Shown here piece after piece: positions 10,557-22,190 of a stretch of DNA of 64,000 bases. The position numbers and the translations under genes are program-made. Origin of the DNA: Homarus americanus (taxonomy: Eukaryota; Arthropoda; Malacostraca; Decapoda; Nephropidae). Position 1 is the first letter of the stretch. The number at the start of each line of letters is the position of its first letter. The notes beneath the pieces are model-generated. The model was not told the origin of the DNA. It did no database searches and worked only from the letters and a program-made list of their open reading frames with translations. The stretch covers positions 37,501 through 101,500 of the forward strand of contig NW_024724219.1 of assembly GCF_018991925.1 (NCBI RefSeq). Direction: 5' to 3'.

Positions 10557-10969
10557 GTGGTGGTTATGGGCGGTAGTGGTGTGGTGGGCGGTAGTGGTGG
10601 TTGTGGGCGGTAGTGGTGGTTGTGGGCGGTAGTGGTGTGGTGGGCGGTAGTGGTGGTTGTGGGCGGCGTTAGTGGTGTGGTGAGCAGTAGTGGTGGTTGT
10701 GGGCGGAAGTGGTGGTTGTGGGCGTTAGTGGTTGTGGGCGTTAGTGGTGGTTGTGGGCGGTAGTGGTGGTTGTGGGCGTTAGTGGTGGTTGTGGGCGTTG
10801 AGTGGTGGTTGTGGGCGTTAGTGGTGGTTGTGGGCGTTAGTGGTGGTTGTGGGCGTTAGTGGTGGTTGTGGGCGTTAGTGGTGGTTGTGGGCGTTAGTGG
10901 TGGTTGTGGGCGGTAGTGGTGGTTGTGGGCGTTAGTGGTGGTTGTGGGCGGTAGTGGTGTGGTGGGCGG
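10557..10969. repeat. 19-bp GT-rich minisatellite
   Basis: About 21 copies of GGTGGTTGTGGGCGTTAGT, alternating GGGCGTTAGT and GGGCGGTAGT variants. The preceding 10261-10556 is unique and shows no gene. Confidence 0.95.
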
Positions 10970-11061
10970 CACACACACTGCTCACGATAGTGGTAGAAGT
11001 TTCTGGTGCAGGCAGGTGACGCAGCGAAGTGAGAAAAGACCTCGGGGAGACTGAGTTACGT

Positions 11062-11562
11062 TGGGTGACGCAGGGAGACTGACGCAAGAGACTAGCGTAG
11101 GGAGACTGACGCAAGAGATAACGTAAGAAGACTGACGCAGGAGACTAACGCAGGGAGAATGACGCAATTGACTAAGGTAGATAGAATGACGCAAGAGACT
11201 AACGTAGGGAGACTGACGCAAGAGACTAACGTAAGAAGACTGACACAAGAGACTAAGGTAGATAGAATGACGCAGGAGACTAACGTAGGGAGACTGACAC
11301 AAGAGACTAACGTAGGGAGACTGACACAAGAGACTAACGTAGGGAGACTGACACAAGAGACTAACGTAGGGAGACTGACGCAAGAGACTAACGTGTAGGA
11401 GACTGACACAAGAGACAACTGGGAGACTGACACAAGAGACTAACGTAGGGAGACTGACACAAAGACTAACGTAGGGAGACTGACGCAAGAGACTAACGTA
11501 GAGACTGACACAAGAGACTAACGTAGGAGACTGACACAAGAGACTAACGTAGGGAGACTGAC
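11062..11562. repeat. 27-bp minisatellite
   Basis: About 18 copies of a 27-bp unit with core ACTAACGTAGGGAGACTGAC followed by ACAAGAG or GCAAGAG. Variants include GGTAGATAGAATGACG. The unit is a multiple of three, which explains the long open frames on both strands. Confidence 0.95.
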
Positions 11563-12252
<690 letters not shown>

Positions 12253-12362
12253 GTGTGTGTACAGTAGGACAGTTAGCAGGGCTCCAGTATTGCCAGGTCC
12301 GTCGTAACACAACACGAGCGCTACACAGCCCACCTGACAAAGAGGCCATTCTTGTTTACGAC

Positions 12363-12388
12363 GTGTGTGTGTGTGTGTGTGTGTGTGT
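12363..12388. repeat. (GT)n microsatellite
   Basis: Thirteen GT units. Confidence 0.97.
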
Positions 12389-12823
12389 CATGACGGCCAC
12401 CAGATTTAGCGAGGTGTGATATGGCGTGCTAAACATTCATGTACAGCTTATTGTGCCAGTGATTAATACCTGTAGCTTCGATAATGAGCGGCCTTTGAGG
12501 GGAGAGCCGTCACGTTTGTGCTGCGTGCGTGTTGTGCGTGTGTCTGTCTGGCTGATTTGCCCATTAAAATATAGTTGGCGACTGATTGCTGGTGTGGCCG
12601 TCGCCTGGTCGTGCGTCATACGGCTGGCCAAACCAATCCGACTCGGGGACAAACACTCACATTTCACAACCCTGGACAAAGCGGAGGAGCTGTACCCGGG
12701 GCTGACGTACACAGCGCCTCCAGTACAAGTGTTGGCCAAGATTTATTTAACCTGTTGTATTGTGTTACAGTTGTTACAGAGGAAAGTTACAGTTTCTGCG
12801 ACTGTAAAAGTTTATGTACTTAT

Positions 12824-12825
<2 letters not shown>
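12389..12825. other. Unique sequence, no gene recognised
   Basis: A plus-strand open frame of coding-like composition crosses most of this stretch, then runs into (GT)n and the 26-bp array. I recognise no domain and see no convincing splice context. Confidence 0.35.

Positions 12826-12888
<63 letters not shown>
12826..12888. repeat. (GT)n microsatellite
   Basis: About 31 GT units. Confidence 0.97.
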
Positions 12889-12891
<3 letters not shown>

Positions 12892-12933
12892 AGCTGAGCC
12901 CACAATACACAGGGGATTACTATACTAAAAAAA

Positions 12934-13220
12934 ACCTGGCAGGATGGGTTGGGAGGATTACCTGGCAGGATGGGTTGGGAGGATTACCTGGCAGGATGGG
13001 GTGGGAGGATTACCTGGCAGGGGGTGGGAGGATTACCTGGCAGGATGGGGTGGGAGGATTACCTGGCAGGTTGAGGTGGGAGGATTACCTGGCAGGATGG
13101 GGTGGGAGGATTACCTGGCAGGATGGGGTGGGAGGATTACCTGGCAGGATGGGTGGGAGGATGGAAGGATTACCTGGCAGGATGGGGTGGGAGGATTACC
13201 TGGCAGGATGGGGTGGGAGG
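12934..13220. repeat. 26-bp G-rich minisatellite
   Basis: About 11 copies of a 26-bp unit with core ACCTGGCAGGATGGGGTGGG. It ends about 35 bases before the TTAGG block. Confidence 0.95.
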
Positions 13221-13255
13221 ACCACACGGAAGGAAGGCAGGATAGAGCGAAACCT

Positions 13256-13425
13256 TTTAGGTTAGGTTGGGTTGGGTTGGGTTAAGTTAAGTTAGGTTAG
13301 GTTTGGTTAGTTAGGTTTAGGTTAGGGTTAGGTTGGGTTAGGTTAGGTTAGGTTAGGTTAGGATGGGTTAGGTTGGGTTGGGTTAGGTTAGGGTTGGGTT
13401 AGGTTAGGTTAGGTTAGGTTAGGTT
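13256..13425 (+). repeat. Interstitial telomere-type repeat (TTAGG)n
   Basis: About 170 bp of GGTTA repeats, mostly TTAGG with TTGGG, TTAAG and TTTGG variants. TTAGG is the known telomere repeat of most insects and crustaceans. The degeneracy and the unique sequence on its right show it is internal and not a chromosome end. Confidence 0.88.
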
Positions 13426-13693
13426 TGTCGTTAGTTTTCTTAAGTCTTAGTTTTTTTTCACTTTATCGTTTTCTGTCAATTTATATTTTTGTCTATTTTT
13501 TTCATCTGGTCTTTATTTCCGTGTATGAGTGCTGTCGTGTACACTCTTTTGTGTGTGTCCTCCCAGTCTCAATCTCCTCACTCCTCCTCTACCCCCTCCT
13601 CTCTGCCTCCTGAATGAAGACATCAATGTGGTGACGTGAGGAGGGGCGGGGGGGGGTGTGTGGGTCATACTTCGTCATATACAAAGAGGAAGG

Positions 13694-14200
13694 GGCAGAT
13701 GTGGGTTATGCAGTGTGGTTATGGGGCATGGGGCAGTGTGGGTTATGGGGTGTGGGTTATGGGGCAGATGTGGATGGAAGTATGGGGCATGTGGGTTATG
13801 GGGAAGTGTGGGTTATGGGGCAGTGTGGATGGGGAAGTGTGGGTTATGGGGCAGTGTGGTTATGGGGAAGTGTGGGTTATGGGGCAGTGTGGTGGGAGTG
13901 TGGGGTGGGGAAGTGTGGTTGGGTGTGGGTTATGGGGAAGTGTGTTATGGTTGCTGTGGGCAGATGTGGGTTATGGGTTATGTGGGAAGTGTGGTTATGG
14001 GGCAGATGTGGGTTATCGGGAAGTGTGGGTTATGGGGCAGATGTGGGTTATGGGGCAAGTGTGGGTTAGGGGCAGTGGGATGGGGTTATGGGGAAGTGAT
14101 GGGGCAGATGTGGGTTATGGGAAGTGTGGGTTATGGGGCAGATGTGGGTTATGGGGCAGATGTGGGTTATGGAGCAGTGGAGTTATGGGTCAAATGGTTA
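13694..14200. repeat. 17-18 bp G-rich minisatellite
   Basis: About 28 copies of TGTGGGTTATGGGGCAGA and the variant TGTGGGTTATGGGGAAG. Each pair of units holds four or more G3-4 runs, so G-quadruplexes are possible on the plus strand. Confidence 0.93.
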
Positions 14201-14329
14201 TGATAAGTAAGTAATTATCTGGGAGGAATGATGGTGTCTTTTGTCTGGGGATCTTAGTGTCGTGATTGTCAGGAGAAGGTTAAAATTTATATCCGGGGAA
14301 AGTCGTGTGGCCTTTGTCTGGGGTTGGTG

Positions 14330-15240
14330 GGGGGTATCAGGGGAAGGGAGAGTTGGGGAGAGAGGGTGGGAAGGGAGGAGAAAAGGAAGAGAGGGGGAAG
14401 AAAGGAAGAGTAAGAGATGGGGGAAATGGAAGAGTAGGCAAGGTGGGAATAGGAAGGAGAGAGAGGGACAGAGAGATGGGAAGGGAGAGAGAAAAAGGGA
14501 GGATAGAGTAGAAAGAGGCAGGGAGGCTGAACGGATAGTTTTCTCTTGTGTGTGACAATATAAGGTGGGTCTACATGTGGGCACACCCCCACACACACCT
14601 AACAGGTGGGACGCTGTTCATTATCATACATTACCATACCTCGTCTCACCCACCCAGGGGCGGCGGGGGTGGGGGAGAGATGGGGTGGGTGGGAAATTGG
14701 ATATGGAAAGGGGGGGAGAGGGACGGAGGATAGATGGAGGGATTGGTATGGAGGGAAAAGAAATGGGAAGGTACAGGGTAGGAGGGTGGAAGATAGGAAG
14801 GGAGTAAAATGGGGTGAATAAAATAGGGAGGGGGAGATGGACCAGGAAGGTGTTTGGGGGGGGTGAGGGAAGGGAGAGAGAAGAGAAATGAGGAAGAGGA
14901 GGGTAGAGAAAAATGTGGAATGGGAGAGGAAATAAGGGAGAGGGATGAGGAGGAAGGCGAAGGAAGGAAGGAAGGAAGGAAGGAAGGGATTGTGTAGATG
15001 AGCATGTGGTTTTGAGGAGAGGAGAGTGTGGAAAGGAAGAGAAGAAAAAAGAAGGAAAGAAAAGAGAGAGGAGGGGATGTGAAGGAACCGAGAGAGAGAG
15101 GAAAGAGAAAGCAGAGAAAATATGGGAAGTGAGTGGAGAGGGGAGGGAGAGGAGAACGTAAGAGGAAGAACGTAGAACGAAGGGTTAGGGTAGGAATTAG
15201 AGGGGGAAGAAGAGGGGAGAGTCGTGGTGGAGGAAGTGTG
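14330..15240. repeat. Polypurine (A/G) region
   Basis: About 900 bp of irregular GGGA/GGAGA-rich sequence, interrupted at 14535-14660 by ordinary sequence. It includes (GGAA)n near 14963-14990. Confidence 0.85.
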
Positions 15241-15281
15241 ACTGACTCCCTTCTGTTGACGCCGGAGTTCACAGCTGTCGT

Positions 15282-15532
15282 GTGAGTCTCTCCCTCCCTC
15301 CTCCCTCCCTCCCTCCCTCCCTCCCTCCCTCCCTCCCTCCACTCCTCCTCCCTCCTCCCTCCCTCCCTCCCTTCATCCTTCCTCCTGCCTCCCTCCTCCC
15401 TTCATCCTCCTCCCTCCTCCCTCCTCCTCCCTTCATCTCTCTACCTCGTCTCCCTCCCTCCCTCCCTTCCTTCCCTCCCTCCCTCCTCTCCTCCCTCCCT
15501 CCTCCCTCCCTCCCTCCCTCCTCCCTCCTGGT
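15282..15532. repeat. (CCCT)n / CCTCC polypyrimidine repeat
   Basis: About 250 bp of CCCT tetranucleotides and CCTCC variants. Confidence 0.93.
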
Positions 15533-15580
15533 CTTATTGGGTTATAGTGTTATGATTTGGTGTGATGTGGAGATGCATAT

Positions 15581-15811
<231 letters not shown>

Positions 15812-15865
15812 CATAATATTGTCATAGTAAACTGTTAAGACACAAATATTATCCTTTTTGAACTC

Positions 15866-15955
15866 TTAATCCTTTTGCGCTACGGCCCACAGGATGAGTA
15901 TGGGGTGCACAATAAACTAGCCGCTGTCATTGGTCAAATTAAATTAATTAAAAAG
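15866..15955 (+). mobile_element. 3' tail of the same non-LTR family
   Basis: The stretch around GGGTGCACAATAAACTAGCC, plus AGGATGAGTATG upstream and CGCTGT downstream, is identical or nearly so to the minus-strand tail at 8.8 kb. It ends in an AT-rich TTAAATTAATTAAAAAG tail. No pol sequence precedes it, only (CT)n, so this is a very short 5'-truncated insertion or remnant. Confidence 0.75.
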
Positions 15956-15960
15956 ATAGA

Positions 15961-16080
15961 GATTGTCCTCCCCGCAAGGCCAGCTGCTGAGGACAACTCG
16001 TGTAAGCTGAGGTTGTCTAGAGATTGTCCTCCCCGCAAGGCCAGCTGCTGAGGACAACTCGTGTAAGCTGAGGTTGTCCC
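15961..16080. repeat. 61-bp tandem duplication with hairpin
   Basis: Two nearly identical 61-bp copies, with the second starting at 16022. Each contains TTGTCCTC and, 18 bases later, the inverse GAGGACAA, so each can fold. Confidence 0.92.
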
Positions 16081-16159
16081 CGTCACCTGAACCTGACTCA
16101 TCAATAATGTATTTGTTCATTACCTGTGTCTGCTGGAAGAGCCATGAGGCCCCCTGTGG

Positions 16160-16590
16160 TCGATGACTTAACCCCTTGAGGAAGATGACTTACCTCCTTG
16201 ACGATGATGACTTAACCCCTTGACGATGATGACTTAACCCCTTGAGGACGATGACTTAACCCCTTGAGGACGATGACTTAACCCCTTGACAATGATGACT
16301 TAACCCCTTGACAATGATGACTTAACCCCTTGAGGACGATGACTTAACCCCTTGACAATGATGACTTAACCCCTTGACAATGATGACTTAACCCCTTGAC
16401 AATGATGACTTAACCCCTTGACAATGATGACTTAACCCTTTGAGGACGATGACTTAACCCCTTGACTTAACCCTTGACGATGATGACTTAACCCCTTGAC
16501 TTAGCTCCTTGATGAGGATGACTTAACCCCTTGAGGATGGTGACTTTGGGACCTTCAAGGCAATGATTTTATACCTTGAGGACGATGACT
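16160..16590. repeat. 22-bp minisatellite, CGATGACTTAACCCCTTGAG family
   Basis: About 19 copies of a 22-bp unit containing CGATGACTTAACCCCTTGAG, with GACAATGATGAC variants. Related copies occur at 54.4-55.1 kb. Confidence 0.93.
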
Positions 16591-16799
16591 CTAGTGTCTT
16601 AATATGGTGTGTTTAAGAGTTAAGTGCCACATATTCCCAGACTGTTAAAGCATCTCAGTATACACAACAACTCTCTACCACTCTATCATCTATTATTCTC
16701 AGCAAAATAAAAATCCTCTGAGGAAATTTCTAAGCATCTTGGTCAAGGTTTGAGGCTGATGATTGAAATACTCGTTCAGTTTCATATTATTTCGTCTCT

Positions 16800-17125
16800 T
16801 TTATCGACGTTTTAGGTAATATAATATGAGGATAAAATAAGGACATTGAGGGGAGGAAGGGCCACCTAGTTGTGAATTTGTTTAAGGTGTAGAAGCTGTC
16901 ACCCAACACAACAACCACACCCTGAGTTAACGAGTCGCATGATCCAGTGTTAAGGAATAGTCCGAGAAGACCGGACAACTCGCCAACCAGGTCCCAGTTA
17001 CTGCTGGATAAATCAGAGGCAAATGGCGTAAAGAAACTTGCCCATAGTTTCACCCTGCCAGAGATCCAACCTGGATCCACTAGCTTGCGAGGCGAACGTG
17101 CTGACCATTACACCACAGGTCCTAA
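16800..17125 (-). mobile_element. tRNA-derived SINE
   Basis: On the minus strand, TGGTGTAATGGTCAGCAC near 17098-17115 fits a pol III A box, and GGTTGGATCTC at 17061-17071 fits a degenerate B box. The intervening GTTCGCCTCGCAAGC is tRNA-like. The body continues with GGGCAAGTTTCTTTACGCC and a further 180 or so bases, too long for a tRNA gene. I place the 3' end near 16800 only approximately. The body resembles what I remember of SINEs widespread in decapods, but I could not check that. Confidence 0.65.
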
Positions 17126-17235
17126 TAGGCCTTTGTGCCCCATTCATATTGGGTCCAAACCTAACTATTGGAGCACAGTCTGGGTCCATATCACCTTCAG
17201 GCAATGATAAATACTGCACTAATTTCTTTACAATT

Positions 17236-17541
17236 ATGTTGTGTTGTGTTGTGTTGTGTTGTGTTGTGTTGTGTTCTGTTGTGTTGTGTTGTGTTGTGTT
17301 GTGTTGTGTTGTGTTGTGTTGTGTTGTGTTGTGTTGTGTTGTGTTGTGTTGTGTTGTGTTGTTGTGTTGTGTTGTGTTGTGTTGTGTTGTGTTGTGTTGT
17401 GTTGTTTGTGTTATGTTGTGTTGTGTTGTGTTTTGTGTTGTGTTGTGTGTTTGTTTTCTTTGTTTGTTTGTGTTGTGTTGTGTTGTTTTGGTTGTGTTGT
17501 GTTGTGTTGTGTTGTGTTGGTATGTTGTGTTTTGTGTTGTG
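17236..17541. repeat. (GTTGT)n pentanucleotide array
   Basis: About 300 bp of TTGTG repeats with a few slips and a TTTGTTTG-rich patch at about 17445-17475. The Cys/Val/Leu-rich open frames across it are artefacts of the 5-bp period. Confidence 0.97.
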
Positions 17542-17732
17542 CTGCTACAACAACGTAAACATTATTATGTAAACATGACGCAACTTATTAAACGAGCTGG
17601 TGTTTTTCTTCTTTTTGTTGTGAGTTTGATGAGCGATGAACATTACTGGTTGTTTACATTGACAATATTTTCTCGTGTTCCTCGTGGTATGGCCGACAGG
17701 GCAGGAGGTGCCTGAACTGTCCGTGTGCCAGC

Positions 17733-18350
17733 ATCAGGGGAAGGAGGGAGGAGGCCAACATCGGGAGGGAGGGAGGGCCAACATCAGGGAGGGAGGAGGC
17801 CAATTTCAGGGAGGAGAGAGAAAGCAGCATCAGGGAGGAGGGAGGGGCCAACATCAGGGAGGGAGGGAGGGCCAACATCAAGGAGGGAGAGAGTACCAGC
17901 ATCAGGGATAGAGGGAGGCTAACATCAGGGGGAGGGAGGAGGCTAACATCAGGAGGAGGAGGAGGGCTAACATCAGGGAGGGAGGGAGGGAGGGCTAACA
18001 TCAGGAGGGAGGAGGGGAGGGCCAACATCAGGGAGGGTGGGAGGGCCAACTAGGAGGTAGAGAGAAGCGCAAGGGGAGGAGGGCCAACATCAGGAGGGGG
18101 GGCCAACATCAAGGAGGAGAGAGTACCAGCATCAGGATGAGGGAGGCTACATCAGGAGGGAGGAGGGAGGGCTAACATCAGGGAGGGAGGGAGGGAGGGC
18201 TAACATCAGGGGAGGGAGGGAGGGCTAACATCAGGGGAGGGAGGGAGGAGGCCAACATCAGGGAGGGTGGGAGGGCCACCAGGGAGGTAGAGAGAAGCAG
18301 CATCAGGGAGGGAGGGAGGGAGAGCCAACATTGGGGAGGGAGGGAGGGCG
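17733..18350. repeat. 20-bp purine-rich minisatellite
   Basis: About 25-28 copies of GGAGGGCCAACATCAGGGAG and the variant with GGCTAACATCA. Large blocks of the array are themselves repeated: 17880-18010 resembles 18100-18240. Confidence 0.92.
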
Positions 18351-18704
18351 GGCCTCTCATCCCAGGCTTGAGGCTCATCATGTGAATCATTTGATATCTG
18401 GCCTTTGATCATAAAGCGACTCTGCCACATCCACGATATTAACCATTCCTTAATTGTCGTGTACCTGAAGAGCGAGTAAGGTTGGCCGTGCTCCGAGTGG
18501 CCCTCGAGAGACTCACAACTAATGTATCCTGTGCCTGGACCTGAGGGGCAGCGGTAAAAACAAGAAAAACTTTTTAAAAAATGCACGAGTTCTTAATTGT
18601 GTCCGCATAAGAGGTTAATTTTAGGAGCAGACTTTCATAATATATTCAGAGTAATTTGGCAGCCGAGTATTGTTGAACCGCACAAGGAAGAAGCACCCCA
18701 GAGA
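18351..18704. other. Unique sequence, no gene recognised
   Basis: Non-repetitive. A minus-strand open frame partly crosses it, but it enters the neighbouring array and shows no domain. Confidence 0.4.
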
Positions 18705-18885
18705 GTCGGGTCCTGTGCACCACCAGACAGCCGAGGACCTGTGTACCCCCAGATAGCCGAGGATCTGTGCACCCCCAGACAACAGAAAACCTGTGCAACC
18801 CCAGAGTCATCCTGGCACCCCCAGAGAGCCGAGAGCCTGTGCACCCCCAGAGCCGATGACCTGTGCACCCCCAGAGGTATGGGTG
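18705..18885. repeat. About 27-bp degenerate minisatellite
   Basis: Six or seven diverged copies around GAGCCGAGGACCTGTGCACC. The more diverged copies suggest an older array than most here. Confidence 0.85.
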
Positions 18886-19017
18886 AAGTGTTGACAGGTA
18901 GCACCTCCACCCTCCTTCCCGGCACCTACACCTTCAGTACACTTAGTTGGCCTGAGTCAACCCATTAGGAATAGGACCCATTAGAACTGAGGCCCATTAT
19001 AACTAGGGCTCATTAGT

Positions 19018-19236
19018 ACTGTGTTTATATGTTATAGCTGTGTTTATATGTTATAGCTGTGTTTATATGTTATAGCTGTGTTATATGTTATAGCTGTGTT
19101 ATATGTTATAGCTGTGTTTATATGTTATAGCTGTGTTTATATGTTATAGCTGTGTTAATACGTTATAGCTGTGTTTATATGTTATAGCTGTGTTAATACG
19201 TTATAGCTGTGTTTATATGTTATAGCTGTGTTTATA
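19018..19236. repeat. 19-bp AT-rich minisatellite
   Basis: About 12 copies of TGTTTATATGTTATAGCTG, with TGTTAATACG variants. It contains the E-box-like AGCTG only in part. Confidence 0.93.
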
Positions 19237-19434
19237 TATCAGGAGCAGATATTTTACCTTGGGAGGAACAGTAATTAGTGATGACATTTCTGAATTATTT
19301 TACCCCATTATTGAGAGGAAGTAACCCATGACTGTGTACTGGAGGACTGACATGTATACATCTGTTCTTCACATGCCACAAAGGTCACATACAGTGTTAT
19401 ACGGAGGTGGAGTGTGTATGACTAACCATTTGTA

Positions 19435-20000
19435 GTGGAGGAGAGTTTGGAGGGAGGAATGTTGGAGATAGAGAGGACGAGGGAGTTGTGGGAGGAGAGG
19501 AGAGGAGGGGGGAGGAGAGGAGAGGAGGGAAGGAGGAGGGAGAGTGGGGAGGGGGAGGGAGGGGGGAGGGAGGGGGGGGGGGGGGGGGAGGAGGGAGGAG
19601 GAGAGGGAGTGAGGAAGGAGGAGAGGAGAGGAGGGAAGGAGGAAAGGGGAGGGAGGGAGGAGGAAGAGAGTGAGGGAGGAGGGAGAGGAGAGTGAGGGAG
19701 GAGGAGAGGAGAGGAGGAGGAGGAGGGAGGGGAGGAGGAAGGGAGCTGGGGAGGAGGAGAGGGAGGAGGGAGGAGGAGAGGAGAGTGAGGAGGAGGAGAG
19801 GAGGGAGAAGGAGGAGGGAGGGGGAGGAGGGGAGGAGGAGAGGAGAGTGAGGGAGGAGGAGAGGAGAGGAGGAAGGAGGAAAGGGGTCAGGAGAGGAAAG
19901 GGGAGTCAGGGAAGAGGAGAGGGGAGGAGGAAGGGGAGGAGAGGAGAGGAGGGAGGAGGAGAGGAGAGTGAGGGAGAAGGAGAGTAGAGTGAGGGAGGAG
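19435..20000. repeat. Polypurine GGAGGAGAGG region
   Basis: About 565 bp of almost pure A/G, including a G-run of about 20 bases near 19570-19590. The Glu/Gly/Arg-rich frames are compositional. Confidence 0.92.
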
Positions 20001-20206
20001 GGTACAGAAGTAACCTATAAGGAAGGATGGCAGTGTGGTGGAGCATGAAGATACAGGTCCCAGGTCACCAGGTCACAGGTCACCACGAGGGAATAAGACC
20101 TGTTAACACTAGCGCAGGTCAAGAGAGAGAGGTGAGGACTCGTTTACCAGATGTAGAATTAAAAGCAATTAAACCTCAACTCAACTCAGTGTATCAGGTG
20201 TTTGGG

Positions 20207-20958
20207 GTACAGGACAGTGGTACAGGTACAGGACACAGTGGTACAGGACACAGTGGTATAGAACACAGTGGTACAGGACACAGTGTACAGAACACAGCAG
20301 GACACAGTGGTATAGAACACAGTGGTACAGGACACAGTGGTACAGACACAGTGGTACAGGACACAGTGGTACAGGACACAGTGGTACAGGACACAGTGGT
20401 ACAGGACACAGTGGTACAGAACACAGTGGTACAGAACACAGTGGGTGACAGTGTTACAGGACACAGTGGTACAGGACACAGTGGTACAGAACACAGTGGT
20501 ACAGGACACAGTGGTACAGGACACAGTGGTACAGGACACAGGTACAGAACACAGTGGTACAGGACACAGTGTTACAGGACACAGTGGTACAGGACACAGT
20601 GGTACAGGACACAGTGGTACAGGACACAGTGGTACAGGAACAGTGGTACAGACACAGTGGTACAGGACACAGTGGTACAGGACACAGTGGTACAGGACAC
20701 AGTGGTACAGGACACAGTGGTGACACAGGTACAGGACAGTGGTACAGGACACAGTGGTACAGAACACAGTGGTACAGGACACAGTGGTACAGGACACAGT
20801 GGTACAGGACACAGGTACATACAGTGGTACAGGACACAGTGGTACAGAACACAGTGGTACAGGACACAGTGGTACAGGACACGTGGTACAGGACACAGTG
20901 TTACAGGACACAGTGGTACAGGACACAGTGGTACAGGACACAGTGGTACAGGACACAG
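20207..20958. repeat. 15-bp minisatellite
   Basis: About 50 copies of GACACAGTGGTACAG, with AACACAG and GTTACAG variants. The 15-bp period keeps all six frames open for long stretches, giving false 100-300 codon frames. Confidence 0.96.
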
Positions 20959-21049
20959 CAACACCATCATTTACCAGACATGATGATGACACCCGCCACC
21001 CACGCGATACCATATATGTTCAAGGTCTGTTGAATCTCTCTAAAAGCTC

Positions 21050-22068
21050 CTTATAGTCACACCATGTATAGTCACACCATGTATAGTCACACCATGTACT
21101 GTATAGTCACATCAGTTATAGTCACAATGGTATAGTCACACCATGTACTGCATAGTCACATCAGTTATAGTCACACCAGGTATAGTCACACCATGTATTG
21201 CATAGTCACATCAGTTATGTCACACCAGGTATAGTCACACAGGATATACTTATAGTCAACCATGTATAGTCTCACCATGTACTGTATAGTCACATCAGTT
21301 ATAGTCACACCTAGGTATAGTCACAATGTACTGCTAGTCACATCAGTTATAGCACCAGGTATAGTCACATGTAGTACATCAGTTTATATAGTCACACGTA
21401 GTCCCAGGTTATCATATCCCATGTATGTCACCATGTACTGTATAGTCACATCAGTTATAGTCACACCAGGTATAGTCACACGTTGGTGGGTTGTTGCATT
21501 TATGTCATCATGTTAGTCACCCATGTACTGTATAGTCCATCAGTTAGTCACCAGGTATAGTCACACCATGTATTGTATAGTCACATCAGTTATAGTCACA
21601 CCAGGTATAGTCATGTCCACCGGTATAGTCACACCAGTTATAGTCACACAGGTATAGTCACATTTATGTATCCATGTATAGTCACACCATGTACTATAGT
21701 CACATCAGTTATAGTCACACCAGGTATAGTCACACCATGTATGCATAGTCACATAGGTATACACAGATATAGTCACACCAGGTATAGTCACACAATGTAC
21801 TGCATAGTCACATCAGTTATAGTCACACAGGTATAGTCACATGTACTGTATAGTCACATCAGTTATAGTCACAGTATATCACACATGTCTGTATAGTCAC
21901 ATCAGTTATAGGTTGTATAGTCACACAGGTATAGTCACAATGTACGTATAGTCACATCAGTTATAGTCACACCAGGTATAGTCACACCATGTACTGCATA
22001 GTCACATCAGTTATAGTCACACCAGGTATAGTCACACAGATATAGTCACATCAGGTATAGTCACACTC
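21050..22068. repeat. Composite 50-bp repeat built of 15-17 bp TAGTCACA subunits
   Basis: The unit alternates TATAGTCACATCAGTTATAG, TAGTCACACCAGGTA and TAGTCACACCATGTACTG, giving a higher-order period of about 50 bp and roughly 20 units. The middle section (21350-21560) is scrambled. Confidence 0.92.
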
Positions 22069-22132
22069 TGACGTCACAGTTGTTTGGTCCACCCATTGGT
22101 GCTGCACAAGTCAACAACCGCCCTATAGGTGA

Positions 22133-22190
22133 CTGTACTGTATTGTACTGTACTGTACTGTACTGTACTGTACTGTACTGTACTGTACTT
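22133..22190. repeat. (TACTG)n pentanucleotide
   Basis: About 11 copies of GTACT. Confidence 0.96.

Noticed and set aside
12426..13265. 279-codon open frame through (GT)n and the 26-bp array
   Set aside because: Two thirds of it is repeat translation, and the non-repeat part has no recognisable domain.
13256..13425. True chromosome end
   Set aside because: The TTAGG block is short, degenerate and followed by more than 50 kb of other sequence.
13636..14214. Three overlapping Gly/Trp/Met-rich frames
   Set aside because: All three frames of one array are open together, which is a property of the repeat.
17038..17715. Cys/Val/Leu-rich frame resembling a cysteine-rich protein
   Set aside because: The peptide is the translation of (GTTGT)n, and the flanks are a SINE and unique DNA.
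20027..21033. Overlapping 130-318 codon frames on both strands
   Set aside because: A 15-bp repeat unit leaves several frames open at once, so there is no sign of selection on one frame.
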